Of a DNA stretch of 39,903 nt, positions 1 through 9,304 are shown piece by piece. The position numbers were made by a program, and so were the translations under genes. The notes below the pieces were generated by a model. The model saw only the letters and a list, made by a program, of their open reading frames with translations. It made no database searches and had not been told where the DNA came from. Each line of letters opens with the position of its first letter. Positions within the stretch are counted from its first letter, which is position 1. The stretch comes from Chara braunii. Its lineage: Eukaryota > Streptophyta > Charophyceae > Charales > Characeae. The stretch lies in NCBI GenBank assembly GCA_003427395.1, contig BFEA01000062.1, forward strand, positions 3,502,248 through 3,542,150. Reading direction: 5' to 3'.

Positions 1-120
1 GGGGGCGAGGCACCAACGGGGGTGTTTTGGGGTGAGCGGGCGTGGGGCACCCCTGCGGAGGGGGTCCGGGGGTCAAACGCCTACCCCGACTTTGCCCCCG
101 GGGGCCCCCGCCTAACAAGC
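1..120. other. G/C-rich leader, nothing recognised
   Basis: GC-rich sequence with several G runs before the LINE remnant. I see no open frame, repeat or RNA motif in it. Confidence 0.4.
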
Positions 121-368
121 TTGCTAAACACAATGTTGTCATCATCTTTGTAGATTTTAAAAAAGCATACGGCCATGTCGATTGAATGTTTCTCAATAAA
201 TGTCTCGAACGGATGAACTTTGGCCCGACCTTTAGAAGGTGGGTCGAAATCTTACACCAAAATGCCACAACGACCGTCCAAGTGAATGGTAGACTGACCC
301 ATGTCATACATCTGGAATGGTGAGTGAGGCAGTGAGACCCTATTACCCCTTTTCTCTTCGTCATTATC

Positions 369-962
369 ATGGTGGCCCTCGCAACAAACCTACGGGCCCA
401 TAAAGACCTTCAAAGGATAAGGCTCTCCTCCATTCCAGAGGATGTCATCCCTGTCTGTTCGCTCTTTGAAGATGATCTTACTATAATGATAGATGCGTCC
501 CACGAGAATATGTTGGAAATTCAAAAATTGATGGGCCGTTTCTGCTCCCTGTCTGATATGACTGTCAATTGGGGCAATAAGACACAAGGATGGTGGCTAC
601 AGTATCAGGGAGGAAGGTCACTAGATTCCCTCGATATTAGATGGATGCCCACAAATGCCCCGATTAGAATTCTGGGGGTCCAGATGACAGCAGGAGGGAA
701 ACCACCTATAAATGATGAATGGCTCATGCAACCAGTCTTGGGGAAGCTATCCTTATGGAAGGACCAACAAACATCTCTAATGGGTCGATCTCTGGTGATC
801 AACAATGTAATTTTGGCTGCCTTGTGGTACAAAACAACAATTTGGGCCCTCAGTAAATATGTGTCAACTTCCTTCCAGAGACAGCTGGCTGCCTTTTTAT
901 GGAAAGGGAGTCATGAGTGTCCTAATACTATCAGTAGAGTTGCCTGGCAGTCGGTCATATAA
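369..962 (+). pseudogene. LINE RT palm/thumb fragment, longest open piece
   Basis: A 197-codon open stretch inside the LINE remnant. It begins at an internal ATG within the palm domain, so the start is not a real initiation site. Residues 32-36 (LFEDD) are the catalytic loop with both aspartates kept. Residues around 59-72 match the 'SG..VN..K' segment after it, and 141-156 the 'SL.GR..L' segment. A TAA at 960-962 interrupts the frame, and the same frame then continues with PKTRWGLGIIDPTTQ, the conserved 'PK..GGLG' block. Confidence 0.8.
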
Positions 963-1324
963 CCAAAAACCAGATGGGGTCTAGGAATAATTGACCCGAC
1001 CACTCAAGTGATGTCTTTGGCCCTTCAATGGGTTAAAGGTCTGCTCTTTTCCAGACATGCGTCATGACAACCGTTGGCATTGCAGCAGATTGTCAGGCTA
1101 GCACCACATGCGCCTTCTGAAGTAGAACCGACGTGGCTTGAGGATAGCTATTGTTCATACCCCAAAAATCGTCCCGGCCAAATGTGGAGGGAGGGTGTGA
1201 CAGGCAGGCAGCCCGACATGAATTGAAAAAGGACCCTCTTTGGGCCACGATGCTGAAAACTTGACGTAAGTTGCCCTTACCTGACAAAGTCTCACCTAAG
1301 CGATGGGAAGAAGTGGTCTAACGA

Positions 1325-1643
1325 CCATTTCGTCAAAATGGACATTTTTTATTTTTTAAACGAAATTGAAACTAAGTTTTTTGGTCGAAAACTCGTCAAA
1401 ATTTGTTGTTCCTTACAAACGATGGACCCCCTGGATGTGCATGGACCTAGCTTGAGACCAGACACCTCCAGGCAGGACTGCCTGGAGGTACCTGGTCTCA
1501 ATCTAGGTCTATGTACAGCCAGGGGGTCCAGCGTTTTACAAACGCCGGACCCTCAGGAACAACAAATTTTGACGAGTTTTCAGCCAAAAAACTCGGTTTC
1601 AATTTCGTTCAAAAAATAAAAGATGTCCATTTTGACGAAATGG
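1325..1643. mobile_element. Fold-back (long inverted repeat) MITE inside the LINE
   Basis: The ends are exact inverses: CCATTTCGTCAAAATGG at 1325-1341 and CCATTTTGACGAAATGG at 1627-1643. Complementarity continues inward with small indels to the centre near 1478, where a perfect hairpin (CCTCCAGGCAG / CTGCCTGGAGG) closes the structure. The arms are about 150 bp. LINE coding similarity stops before it and resumes after it, so it is a later insertion. No clear target duplication is visible and there is no coding capacity. The superfamily is undetermined; Mutator-like fold-backs have this architecture. Confidence 0.8.
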
Positions 1644-2153
1644 CAGTTGTCTGGCAACCTTTGTTTGGAAACCGATGGGTAACAGGCCCCCATAGTAGGG
1701 TCTCCCACAGCAGTGAAATCCCTTGGAAGGGTTGGATCAAGAATGGTGTGCTTCGTATCAGATATATTTGGGACCAGGAAACCAAGGATTGGTTGTCGGA
1801 GACCCAACTGAGGAAGAAACTAAGGTAGTGTCACAAAGTGGGAGAGGCGCTGGAAACCATTATCTTCGCCATCCCTCTTGACTTGGTCAGGATCTTGAGG
1901 AAAGGACCGGTGGTGATGAAGGGTGATTGGGTGGGGTTCTGGAATACAGAGGGGGTGGTTGGGAACGTAGTGTATACTAGTCAGGCCGGCACGGGGGGGG
2001 GACAAGAGGTGGTTGCCAACCTTTTTAGAATAATAACGAATAATGGCTTGGAGCGGGTACAGCCAGAAGCGACAGTATGGTTTCTGGGGTCTGGGCTATA
2101 TCGTATCCGCATCCTTAAAGAAAAGGACCAATGAAGAGCATACAAGCCGAATA

Positions 2154-2213
2154 AACCAATCCAAGGGCTACCACTTGACCCCCAACCAATCCAAGAGCTA
2201 CCACTTGACCCCC
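2154..2213 (+). repeat. 30-bp tandem duplication, two copies
   Basis: Units at 2154-2183 and 2184-2213 differ at one base (GGGCTACC versus GAGCTACC). Thirty bases is ten codons, so the duplication keeps frame within the LINE remnant. Confidence 0.9.
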
Positions 2214-3483
2214 ACGAATAGATATGGTCCCAGAAATATGAGAAAGGTAGTTCTGGGTTGCGGCGACTGCAGTCTCCCTCGGTCAAGGCGACCTATCGAA
2301 TGCTGCGACCGAAAGTAAATATGAAAGATGTGGTAGAAGCACGTTGGATGAAGCACCTCAACGTGGGGAGGGACATGCTGCGGCCTGTTAAATGGTTTAA
2401 GGCGAGTAGGGCCATGCCGACGAAACTGGCCTCACTCCAATGGCAAATAGAGTGTAGGTCCCTGCCGACCAATGACTAGCTGATAGATAGAACACATGGT
2501 GCAAGCTATGCACAACATCCTTCCCGACTCTTAAATGGTCAGAGGCCATAGAGCACATGTTCTTGCAGTGCCCGACAACAGTATGGTTGTGGAGGTGGTG
2601 GGACCGCATATGGAGACAATTGGGCACCTCACAACCGTGCTCATGAGACTGGAGAGCGCTTCTCTGTGAGGCGTGGGCCCCAGAGCAAGCCACCCCTTTT
2701 GAAGAAACTATGTTTAAAATAGGCCACAGGGCGGTTATCTGGGCCATCTGGTGGAGAAGATGCACACTCAAAATGGAAGGGGTGCGCCGGAATGAAACTG
2801 AGTTCATCAACTCAATAAAAGGAACAGATACAGGAGGACATCTCTATTCAATGGGAAAGATTCAAAGAACAAATCACATACCTACACTCTAAACGAGAAA
2901 TTAGACAACTCGTTGAGAAGTTCTATAAAGACTGGCTGGGCGGGGGACACTGGGCTTGGATCGCCAAGGTAATATGGAAGGGCGGGGATAAAAGGGGGGA
3001 ATATATTGAGGATGGGGTAAGGGACTACCACCTATGCTTTCAGGATTGGACCCAGATTGACTCCTCTATCCGGCCCTTCTCAGACTTTCCGGATTTCTTT
3101 CGACCCCCTCCTTTAGCTCTGGTTGAAATGGAGTGGTATGGGGGGTTACGGGCTAAGGATAGAGTGGAAAAGGACAAGGTTTTTTGGAAAATAGAAGCAG
3201 TAAAGAATGGTGGATGTTTTTAGCAATGATATGTAAAAACTAGGGCTGGGGTCTGAGTGGAGCAAAGAGATCGATAGTGGGGGGGATGGGGTGGTAAAGT
3301 CCTTTGGAAAGGGAGCAACTAGTCTTTCAATAGCAGGTATTTGGCGCCTGGTACAGGGCGAAGAGGTAGCTCCTGTTCCCAACAACCTGCACAGTCAATC
3401 CTCTGGAAGACACAGTAATCAATGCTGGCAGGTGTCTTCCTCAGTTATTCCCTCGTCATGTTTTTGATTTGTTCTGTGTATAT

Positions 3484-3587
3484 GGGACGCTGGACCCGTT
3501 TTCCAGCAGGTGATGCTCCCCACCAATACATGGAGCCTCTCCTCGGGTGCTAGTGCTGTCTGCTAACGGCCATTAAAAAAAGAAAGT
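3484..3587. repeat. Dispersed repeat A, copy 1 (A-rich end)
   Basis: About 80 bp (GACGCTGGACCC...CCAGCAGGTGATGCTCC...) recur near 10483-10566. Both copies start with a small hairpin (CTGG...CCAG) and end in an A-rich stretch, which suggests a short retroposon. No tRNA boxes are seen. The right side merges into a truncated TTAA element. Confidence 0.6.
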
Positions 3588-3695
3588 AGAAACGTCTGTA
3601 GTCAGATGAATTTGGGCACTCCTGTAGTGACCCGTACATTTCCTAAAATCATGGCTTGTTAACTGGCACGACTTCATGAAGTGCTGGGGGCTTAA
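3555..3695 (-). mobile_element. Truncated TTAA-family MITE
   Basis: The reverse complement of about 3565-3691 matches the interior of the 18.4 kb copy (the block AGGAGTGCCCAAATTCATC is shared). One terminus is present, ending at 3691 and followed by TTAA at 3692-3695. The other terminus is lost where repeat A begins. Confidence 0.65.
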
Positions 3696-3746
3696 GATTC
3701 ATGTGCAGTGCCGCACAACTGTGGCTGGCCCAGGTTTATGGGTGGG

Positions 3747-3790
3747 TTAAACCACCAGTACTTCCTAAAGTCGTGCCCGTAATTCTAAAG
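3747..3790 (+). mobile_element. Solo terminus of the TTAA-family MITE
   Basis: TTAA at 3747-3750 is followed by ACCACCAGTACTTCC, the same terminus as in the complete copies. No matching second end follows. It faces away from the truncated copy ending at 3691, with 55 bp between them. Confidence 0.6.
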
Positions 3791-4690
3791 TTATCTATAT
3801 TCTTCTCTCAATCTATTTCATCTTTCTTGGTAGTACGCATCTATCTCATCCTCTCACTAGTCTATTTATAGTACAGGGGAACACCAACCAACCCGGATCT
3901 CTCCCCAGCCCACTTTAGGAACGACCGGGCAACTAACTGAGCGCCCAGTAACGGCACCACCTATCGAGCGCACCACCCCTCTTCAGTAGGATGCAATGCA
4001 ATGATCGGCGGAGATGGGTATTCCACATCTCAAGCACAGCCTCACTAAGGGGTTCATCTGGACAACCATGAGAGAAAAATTATGGAGTTTTACCGAGCCA
4101 GGGCCGATCATCTACTACCTCACCTCTACGACAACCTGGGGTTTAGACCACAACTACCTCCGACCCTGTTTTTTTTTAGCCTGAATTTCACTGCGTACGG
4201 AGTTTTACCGAGCCAGGGCAGTCGCCTCCTGAAAAGAACACCAGAAAAAAAAAAAAAAAAAATCCCCGACGTTGTGACAAGTTGATAAACCATCCGATAC
4301 ATTCTGTAATGTGCTACCTTCTTCCTCCGAGTAACATTGTACGGTCATTATGGCTGTATTTAGGCTGACAGATACCCCAAAAAAAAGACTCAGTGAGGGC
4401 GCTTTCCAGGAACAACAGGCGAGGGGAGAGAGAGAGAGGGAAAAAAAAAAAAAAAAAAAAAAGAAAAAGAAGAACATCCCTTATGCTGTGATTGCGGTCC
4501 GATACAGGATGCTACAGTACTGGTGTCAGCATGTGAGGTAAGTGAGGCAGTTAGCTACCTCACGCAGAATACGCCCTGCCTTGCTGGCAGGGCATTACAA
4601 GGACATGACAATAAAACAAAAAAAAAACAAAAAAAAAAGAAGTTCTACGTTACTTGCATAGTGGCCAGATACATTTCCCAAAGCCTTGTG
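3791..4690. other. Low-complexity stretch with A-tracts and a short direct repeat
   Basis: No gene is recognised. GGAGTTTTACCGAGCCAGGG occurs at about 4084 and again at about 4199. A-runs lie at 4244-4261, 4441-4462 and 4617-4640. Short frames here encode poly-lysine or poly-phenylalanine and are homopolymer artefacts. Confidence 0.5.
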
Positions 4691-5033
4691 TAACTTCCAC
4701 CTCCATGAGGGCATCCCCCGACTTCGGTGGATTCTTTTTTTATTTATTTATTTTTTATTTTTTTTAACTTCGGTGGATTCTTTTCTTTTATATATATATA
4801 TCGTCATATATTTAAAAAAAGTTCTTAGTTTTTTTTTTCTTCGCCTCCAACCCTGCCCTGAGCTCCCGTTTTTCAGGAGTAGGCTTCTAGATGGACTTTG
4901 CGTTTGCCTGTGAAAGGCAGTAATGGTTAGCACAAGAAAAAAAAAAAAAAAAAAAAAGTTAAGTTTCTTCATTTCTGACTGTAAAATTGTGTAAATTATG
5001 AAGCCCAGTGACCAGCAACAAATACTCGCGAGT

Positions 5034-5135
5034 GGGCTCCACCTCATGAAGTAGGTGTTGGAGACCTGACTGCCCTTCAATCTGGATCTCTGCCATGTTT
5101 TATTTTTGCCTTGGGCACTTGGCCCTAATAGAAAG
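5034..5135 (+). repeat. Direct repeat B, copy 1
   Basis: This matches 5638-5741 with scattered differences: GGGCTCCACCTCA at the start and CCTTGGGCACTTGGCCCTAA at the end. It is followed by a GA microsatellite where the second copy has AATAAA and an A-tail. Confidence 0.6.
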
Positions 5136-5142
5136 GCAGAAA

Positions 5143-5168
5143 GGCAGAGAGAGAGAGAGAGAGAGAGA
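5143..5168 (+). repeat. (GA)n microsatellite
   Basis: About 13 uninterrupted AG/GA units, directly after direct repeat B copy 1. Confidence 0.9.
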
Positions 5169-5637
5169 TCACTATCGGAGGTGGAGCCTTTCTATTTGTT
5201 TCCCCTTCTTTCTTTTTCAAACTGACAACTTTGGAGAATCTGTCGATTTTTCTGCGCGTCTTCTCTGTGCAGGCGGGGGACCACGCCAATCTTTATTAAG
5301 TTCTCTGTATCGTTCCAATTTTAACACTGCCAGACCCTTAAAACTTTCTATTCGCACGAGTTATTGCACGTGCCGGAAAAGGAAATGAAGTCCGGTTGCT
5401 TGCTAACAGAAAACCAGTAAGACGCCGAGTTCAAATGCGCACCCCACTCACGACAGGACAGACAATAAAAGACTGCCCTTTTCGACACCCGTTCGACCTG
5501 CCGAGGCAGTTCGGTCAGGAAAGAGGAAGAGCACGCGCCAGACAAGAGGAAACGGGCGTGACGACTGACAATATTTTAGATCTATCTTTTTTGGTCATCT
5601 CACTCATAGGCTTACAGAGAGCGTTGGCTACAGAGGA

Positions 5638-5825
5638 GGGGCTCCACCTCACAGAGAAGGGTAGGAGATCTTGCGGCCCCTGAATCTGGAACTCTTAGTA
5701 TCCTGTGCCTATTGCCTTGGGCACTGGGCCCTAATAAACAAAGATTTTCCTTCTCTGACCCATCTAATCTTCTTGCCAGTACTCATAAGTCTTGTCAAAA
5801 AAAAAAAAAAAAAAAAAAAAAAAAA
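5638..5825 (+). mobile_element. Direct repeat B, copy 2, with polyadenylation-like 3' end
   Basis: The copy of 5034-5135 ends CACTGGGCCCTAATAAAC. The AATAAA near 5731 is followed about 60 bp later by a run of roughly 29 A residues (5797-5825). This layout is expected of a retroposed transcript or LINE 3' end. No coding sequence was recognised upstream. Confidence 0.5.
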
Positions 5826-6037
5826 CGGAGCTCTCCCTAGCCCACAGGGTAGGTTGGCACCACAGCAGTGGTGCAAGAGCAAGGCTGTACCAGTCACGGT
5901 GGTGAGGGGGGTGGGCATTAGTTCTTGCTCCGAGTATACACAGCTCCCTGCCATCCGATACGAGAATCTCACGGCCACAGAGTGACCATGTTGAAAAATA
6001 AACTACTCTCCCCTTAATGGGACACAGCCCCAGATCC

Positions 6038-6385
6038 AGCGGCCTAGCTCAGTTAGTACGGCAATTCAGGAAGTCTTGGGTTCAATCCCCATCGGCCTCA
6101 TGTTCCTTCACCCGTGCAAGCTGGGCGCCCGCCACCTAGAGATAGCCCGTTAGTCCCCACGAGTGGCACCGAGCAGTGACTGCTGGTCTTCGTAGGGGCG
6201 GGGACCGAAGCTGAGGCACTGTGACTGGGCCATCGAAGAAACTCAGTCCTGATGCTACCAGCTGACCCTTTGGCCGGTATCGCCCACCTGCACGTCAGGT
6301 GCTGCCGCTGCATGTTCCCTGGTTGGAGGCTCGAACTTGGGCCGGCTGCTACGGTATAATAATGATAAATAAAAATAAAAAAGAT
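6038..6385 (+). mobile_element. tRNA-headed SINE
   Basis: The head has a pol III A box (TAGCTCAGTTAGTACGG, about 6045-6061) and a B box (GGTTCAATCCC, 6079-6089), as in tRNA genes. The spacing is too short and the arms too imperfect for a working tRNA. About 260 bp of unrelated body follow, ending in an A/T-rich tail (ATAATAATGATAAATAAAAA...) near 6355-6385. A mature tRNA is unlikely. Confidence 0.6.
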
Positions 6386-6426
6386 CTGAAAGGATGTCCT
6401 GTTGAGATTGGATAGGTAGTTGAATT

Positions 6427-6449
6427 GCTTGGTGTACTGTACACCAAGC
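6427..6449. repeat. Perfect short hairpin
   Basis: GCTTGGTGTA (6427-6436) and TACACCAAGC (6440-6449) are exact inverses with a CTG loop. No T-run follows, and its role is unknown. Confidence 0.7.
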
Positions 6450-7413
6450 CTGCCCAAGGGGCTTGTTGGACACTCCTCAGGCCATCCTCGAGGCCCGAGG
6501 GGTTTTCCTCCAGGGTGTCCGAGAGAATTCCCGCCATCGTTCCACTTATCCTCGGGAAGGCCTTCCAAGGAGGATTCCTACGAAGGGCCATGGCCAGTCA
6601 CATAATATTATTGCCGACCACGGGATGGGGTGGGGTCGGTGGTCCCCGGGCGGTTGTCTGTGTGGACGGGCGTGGTCCAGCTTTGAGTGGCTGCAAAATT
6701 CGAATCTTTGCGGCGATGCATAAATAAAATAAAAAATCCGCACGCCATTCAAAATTCGAATGACGTTGCTGGGGTAAGGGCGGTTCATCGTGTGGCTGCC
6801 ACGGCTGGTGGAGGACGTCAGAAAGGAACATCCTTCCACTGCGCGTCGGCAGGGTCGCCGTGAGTATTGGGTGTGGGAAGACAAGGAAGACGTTCCGTGT
6901 GAAGATGCCATCACGGCAGCCGTTGGGCCCTTTGCGTACAGAGAGTGGCGGATTGCATCGAGGAGGCTGCTCCCGCATCCTTCGTTGCGCGATCACCATC
7001 CATCTCCAGTGGTCCGTTTTCCTGGTCCGGTTACTGTTCCGCGGAGTCTGCCGCCATCATTTACGCTGATGTCTTCGGCTCGTTTGGGAGCGATCGAGAA
7101 CAGCCGCAGTGACGATGGGAGGAAGCTGACGATGGCGGAGAGGACGGCTGTGGTAGCAGCTGTCACCGCAGTCCTCTTCCATTGTCAGGTGGGGAGGACG
7201 GCAGGGAGAATGAAAGCACAGATCCTGGCGTGGAGGAGGAAGGTGATGCAATGCACGGCGGTGGAAGCTATGTATCACACACGGTCATGACCGCGGGCCA
7301 TTTTACCGCATGCAGTCATGGTCATGCCCGCGGGGGGCAGCCACGGAGGCCAACCACGGCCAAAAAAAACCGTGATTTTGAAAAAATAGAATAATAGGCC
7401 AAAAATATATATA
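6450..7413. other. GC-rich unrecognised segment
   Basis: Several overlapping open frames exist on both strands; the longest is 6790-7290 on plus, 166 codons. None shows a domain or motif I recognise, and GC-rich sequence produces such frames by chance. A second A/T-rich tail (ATAAATAAAATAAAAAATCC near 6719-6738) resembles the SINE tail at 6385. Confidence 0.4.
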
Positions 7414-7439
7414 TGAGTGATAGTCTACTTTGATTTTGG

Positions 7440-8425
7440 TTAAACCACCAGTACTTGGCCCATACATCGGCCGCGGGCCCTTAGCGTTAACGCTACGCGT
7501 TTCCCGCGCTTCGGCAAAGGCTTGGCATGGCAGTGGGGGAGGGAGCTGGTGGCCCCATGGAAACGGGGCAAAAGGACTGCACAATGTCCTGGTGGTGTGC
7601 TATGTGGAAACGCACGGACACTGAAATCAACGAGGGGAAAAACAGAAACGAAAAGGGGGGAAAAAAAAAACGAAACAGATTGTTGACACCTCGTAGTCAG
7701 ACTCCCCGTTGGACACGGGGAGCATTGAATGCCAGGCAGTGTAATGTCCACACTCTCCTAAATGTATCTGGACGTAAAACGTGACACATGAGTGCATAGC
7801 TTGGTTTCCCCTTTCACCTTTTTTTTTTTTTTTGCTTTTTATGAAGAAGATCATTGGCACTTCGTGATCTGACTCCCCGTTGGACACGGGGAGCATTGAA
7901 TGCCTGGCACTGTAACGTTCACACTCTCCCAAATGTATCTGGATGTAAAACGGGACACGTGAGTGCATAGCTTGGTTTCTCTTTGCACCTTTTTTTTTTT
8001 TTTTTGCTTTTTTTGAAGAAGATCGTTGGCACTTCGTGATGACTCCCCGTTGGACACGGGGAGCATTGAGTGCCTGGCAGTGTAACGTTCACACTCTCCC
8101 AAATGTATCTAGATGTAAAAGGCGTCATGTGAGTCCATAGCTTGGTTTCCCTTTTCACCTGTTTTTTTTTTTTTTTTTTTTTTGAAGATCTTTCGCACTG
8201 GCTGCACTCCTGGCGAGGCTTCGGGTGCCACCTGAGTGGAAACAAGATAACGACGGCCTGTTTACGTTCCCTCTGCTGGCAGCAGGTCCAGCATAAGGGG
8301 TGGCACCTGCTTGAAGCAACAAATGTCCCGCATTTTTTCCCATTCACTGCAGGCTTGGCAAAAATCGGCGCGCAGGGCATATTCAGGCTCGGCTTCAATA
8401 GCTGGGCCAAGTACTGGTGGTTTAA
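7440..8425. mobile_element. 978-bp TTAA-flanked transposable element (largest copy)
   Basis: The body 7444-8421 starts ACCACCAGTACTTGGCCC and ends with its inverse, GGGCCAAGTACTGGTGGT. It is flanked by TTAA at 7440-7443 and 8422-8425. The intact partner arm at 8701-8704 has a single TTAA at the matching position, so the insertion duplicated TTAA, as piggyBac-type transposition does. The termini do not start with the CCY triplet usual for piggyBac. The interior has no transposase and holds three 170-bp tandem units. It is non-autonomous, and it inserted after the inverted-repeat element had formed. Confidence 0.88.
7690..8195 (+). repeat. Three ~170-bp tandem units inside the TTAA element
   Basis: The landmark ACTCCCCGTTGGACACGGGG starts at 7701, 7872 and 8042, giving periods of 171 and 170 bp. 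Each unit has a small hairpin (CTCCCCGT / ACGGGGAG), the block AAATGTATCTGGA and a T-run of 15-24. The copies differ by a few percent. Confidence 0.9.
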
Positions 8426-8465
8426 GGTAGATTATCATTTACAGTGTAATCAGTGAGGGGATTCT

Positions 8466-8525
8466 GCAGACTGTTGAGGGTTCAGCCTCCTGATGAGTCG
8501 GTGAAACTCCGACGAAACAGTTTGT
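8466..8525 (+). ncRNA. Type III hammerhead ribozyme (predicted), left arm
   Basis: The 60-nt fold has every required core base. Stem III pairs 8466-8474 with 8517-8525 (9 bp, two G-U). H17 is U at 8475, so predicted cleavage falls between 8475 and 8476. Stem I is GAGG (8476-8479) with CCTC (8486-8489) around a 6-nt loop. The box CTGATGA is at 8490-8496. Stem II is GTCGG (8497-8501) with CCGAC (8509-8513) around a 7-nt loop. GAA is at 8514-8516 and A15.1 at 8517 pairs with U16.1 at 8474. The GUU cleavage triplet is allowed (NUH) but less usual than GUC. Self-cleavage is predicted from the conserved family structure and has not been shown. Confidence 0.82.
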
Positions 8526-8600
8526 CACAGCCCCTCGTTTGTTGTCCTCTTCTCTCTCTCTGCCTACGGTTTACCGGGCAGTTCTGTTTGTGACGCTGTG

Positions 8601-8660
8601 ACAAACTGTTTCGTCGGAGTTTCACCGACTCATCAGGAGGCTGAACCCTCAACAGTCTGC
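8601..8660 (-). ncRNA. Type III hammerhead ribozyme (predicted), right arm
   Basis: Exact reverse complement of 8466-8525, because the arms are perfect inverses. Read on the minus strand it has the same CTGATGA box (8630-8636), stems I-III and GAA. A full-length transcript of either strand contains one ribozyme and one antisense copy that could pair and mask it. Confidence 0.8.
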
Positions 8661-8730
8661 AGAATCCCCTCACTGATTACACTGTAAATGATAATCTACC
8701 TTAACCAAAATCAAAGTAGACTATCACTCA

Positions 8731-8917
8731 CCCACACCAGATGGATATATATGTCTGGAGTTGTAGGGTTTGAAATCCCGTACATCCCCCTTTTTTTTTG
8801 GCTTTTGATGCTTTTTGGGATTAAAAAAAAATAGAAAACGAAAAAAACAAGTACTAAAATCTAGAGAAGCACGATAAAGAAAAGGGAACCATTTTTTTTC
8901 ATTTTTTTCTGATTGCT

Positions 8918-8918
<1 letters not shown>
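8731..8918. other. A/T-rich spacer
   Basis: Short homopolymer runs and no recognised element between the inverted-repeat element and the GT microsatellite. Confidence 0.4.

Positions 8919-8977
<59 letters not shown>
8919..8977 (+). repeat. (GT)n microsatellite
   Basis: About 29 uninterrupted GT units. On the minus strand it gives a His-Thr run that extends the frame downstream of the hAT remnant artificially. Confidence 0.95.
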
Positions 8978-8980
<3 letters not shown>

Positions 8981-8989
8981 CCTTAGCAG

Positions 8990-9300
8990 CTTGTGCGAGG
9001 CGGTCTGCAGTGCGCCCGAAGACGAAGTGGGCAGAGAAGTTTAGTGCAGCGATAGGGTAGAGGCAGCTAGCGCTGCCATAGCTGTAGCATAGTATGTGTG
9101 TGTGTTGTGTATGATACTGAGTGTTGCGTGTGGGACATCCAGGGTGATNCAGAGTGCGAACAGTGAGTTGTGTGGGCGCCCAGTCGCCATAGCCAGTTGA
9201 AGAGAACTCGTATCTGGTTACAATATCTTGAGTACTGTGTGGGCGCATGTCGCCAGTTGCTGTACCGCTGTTTGCAGGCATGACAAAGTGACAAGAAGAC
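8990..9300. repeat. Sequence replacing the hAT 3' end, with a short direct repeat
   Basis: GTGTGGGCG...GTCGCC...CCAGTTG occurs at about 9170 and 9238, roughly 70 bp apart. An N is at 9149. There is no similarity to transposase C-terminal domains. Confidence 0.45.
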
Positions 9301-9304
9301 GAGT

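Larger units (their letters stand above)
121..3223 (+). pseudogene. Degenerate LINE (non-LTR retrotransposon) reverse transcriptase, 5'-truncated
   Basis: This is a broken copy of a LINE ORF2, the reverse transcriptase that copies element RNA into the genome. Around 150-182 the frame reads DFKKAYGHVD, the RT motif usually seen as DFxKAYDxVD. The frame from 369 has LFEDD near 465-476 at the position of the catalytic FADD/YADD box, then VNWGNKT, RILGV and SLMGRSLVINN, as in LINE thumb regions. After 1644 the frame VWQPLFGNRWVTGP continues the family pattern. A cysteine/histidine cluster (WCKLC...EHMFLQC, about 2498-2578) matches the C-terminal zf-RVT knuckle. A last open stretch of 112 codons runs 2885-3223. 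Stops at 184, in the conserved region before 369 and at 962, frameshifts such as the one near 2815, and an inserted fold-back element at 1325-1643 rule out function. The 5' endonuclease part is absent. The RT identity is certain in kind; the clade is not assigned. Confidence 0.88.
7414..8730. mobile_element. Inverted-repeat element carrying hammerhead ribozyme folds, split by a nested TTAA element
   Basis: With the insert 7444-8421 and one TTAA removed, this is a 335-bp element: a 135-bp left arm (7414-7443 plus 8426-8530), a 65-bp loop (8531-8595) and a 135-bp right arm (8596-8730). The inner 105 bp of each arm are perfect inverses, position p pairing with 17126 minus p. Each arm contains a complete type III hammerhead, so each strand carries one in sense. 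Diverged pieces of the family lie near 21.5, 22.1 and 23.4-23.95 kb. No protein is encoded. It could be a non-autonomous retroelement related to retrozymes or Penelope-like elements, both known hosts of hammerheads, but no primer-binding site or terminal direct repeats are seen. Confidence 0.8.

Noticed and set aside
6041-6102. Functional tRNA gene
   Set aside because: A and B boxes exist but the anticodon stem is absent and the length is about 60; a SINE head fits better.
7690-8195. CRISPR-like array
   Set aside because: The units are contiguous 170-bp tandem repeats without spacers, in a eukaryotic transposable element.
8466-8530. Reading the hammerhead as type I with a tiny stem III and cleavage after TGTC at 8526
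   Set aside because: The bases next to that site (ACAG) do not pair with those before CTGATGA, so stem I fails. The type III reading pairs all three stems.
7414-8730. LTR retrotransposon with direct LTRs
   Set aside because: The repeats are inverted and no primer-binding site, polypurine tract or pol sequence is seen.
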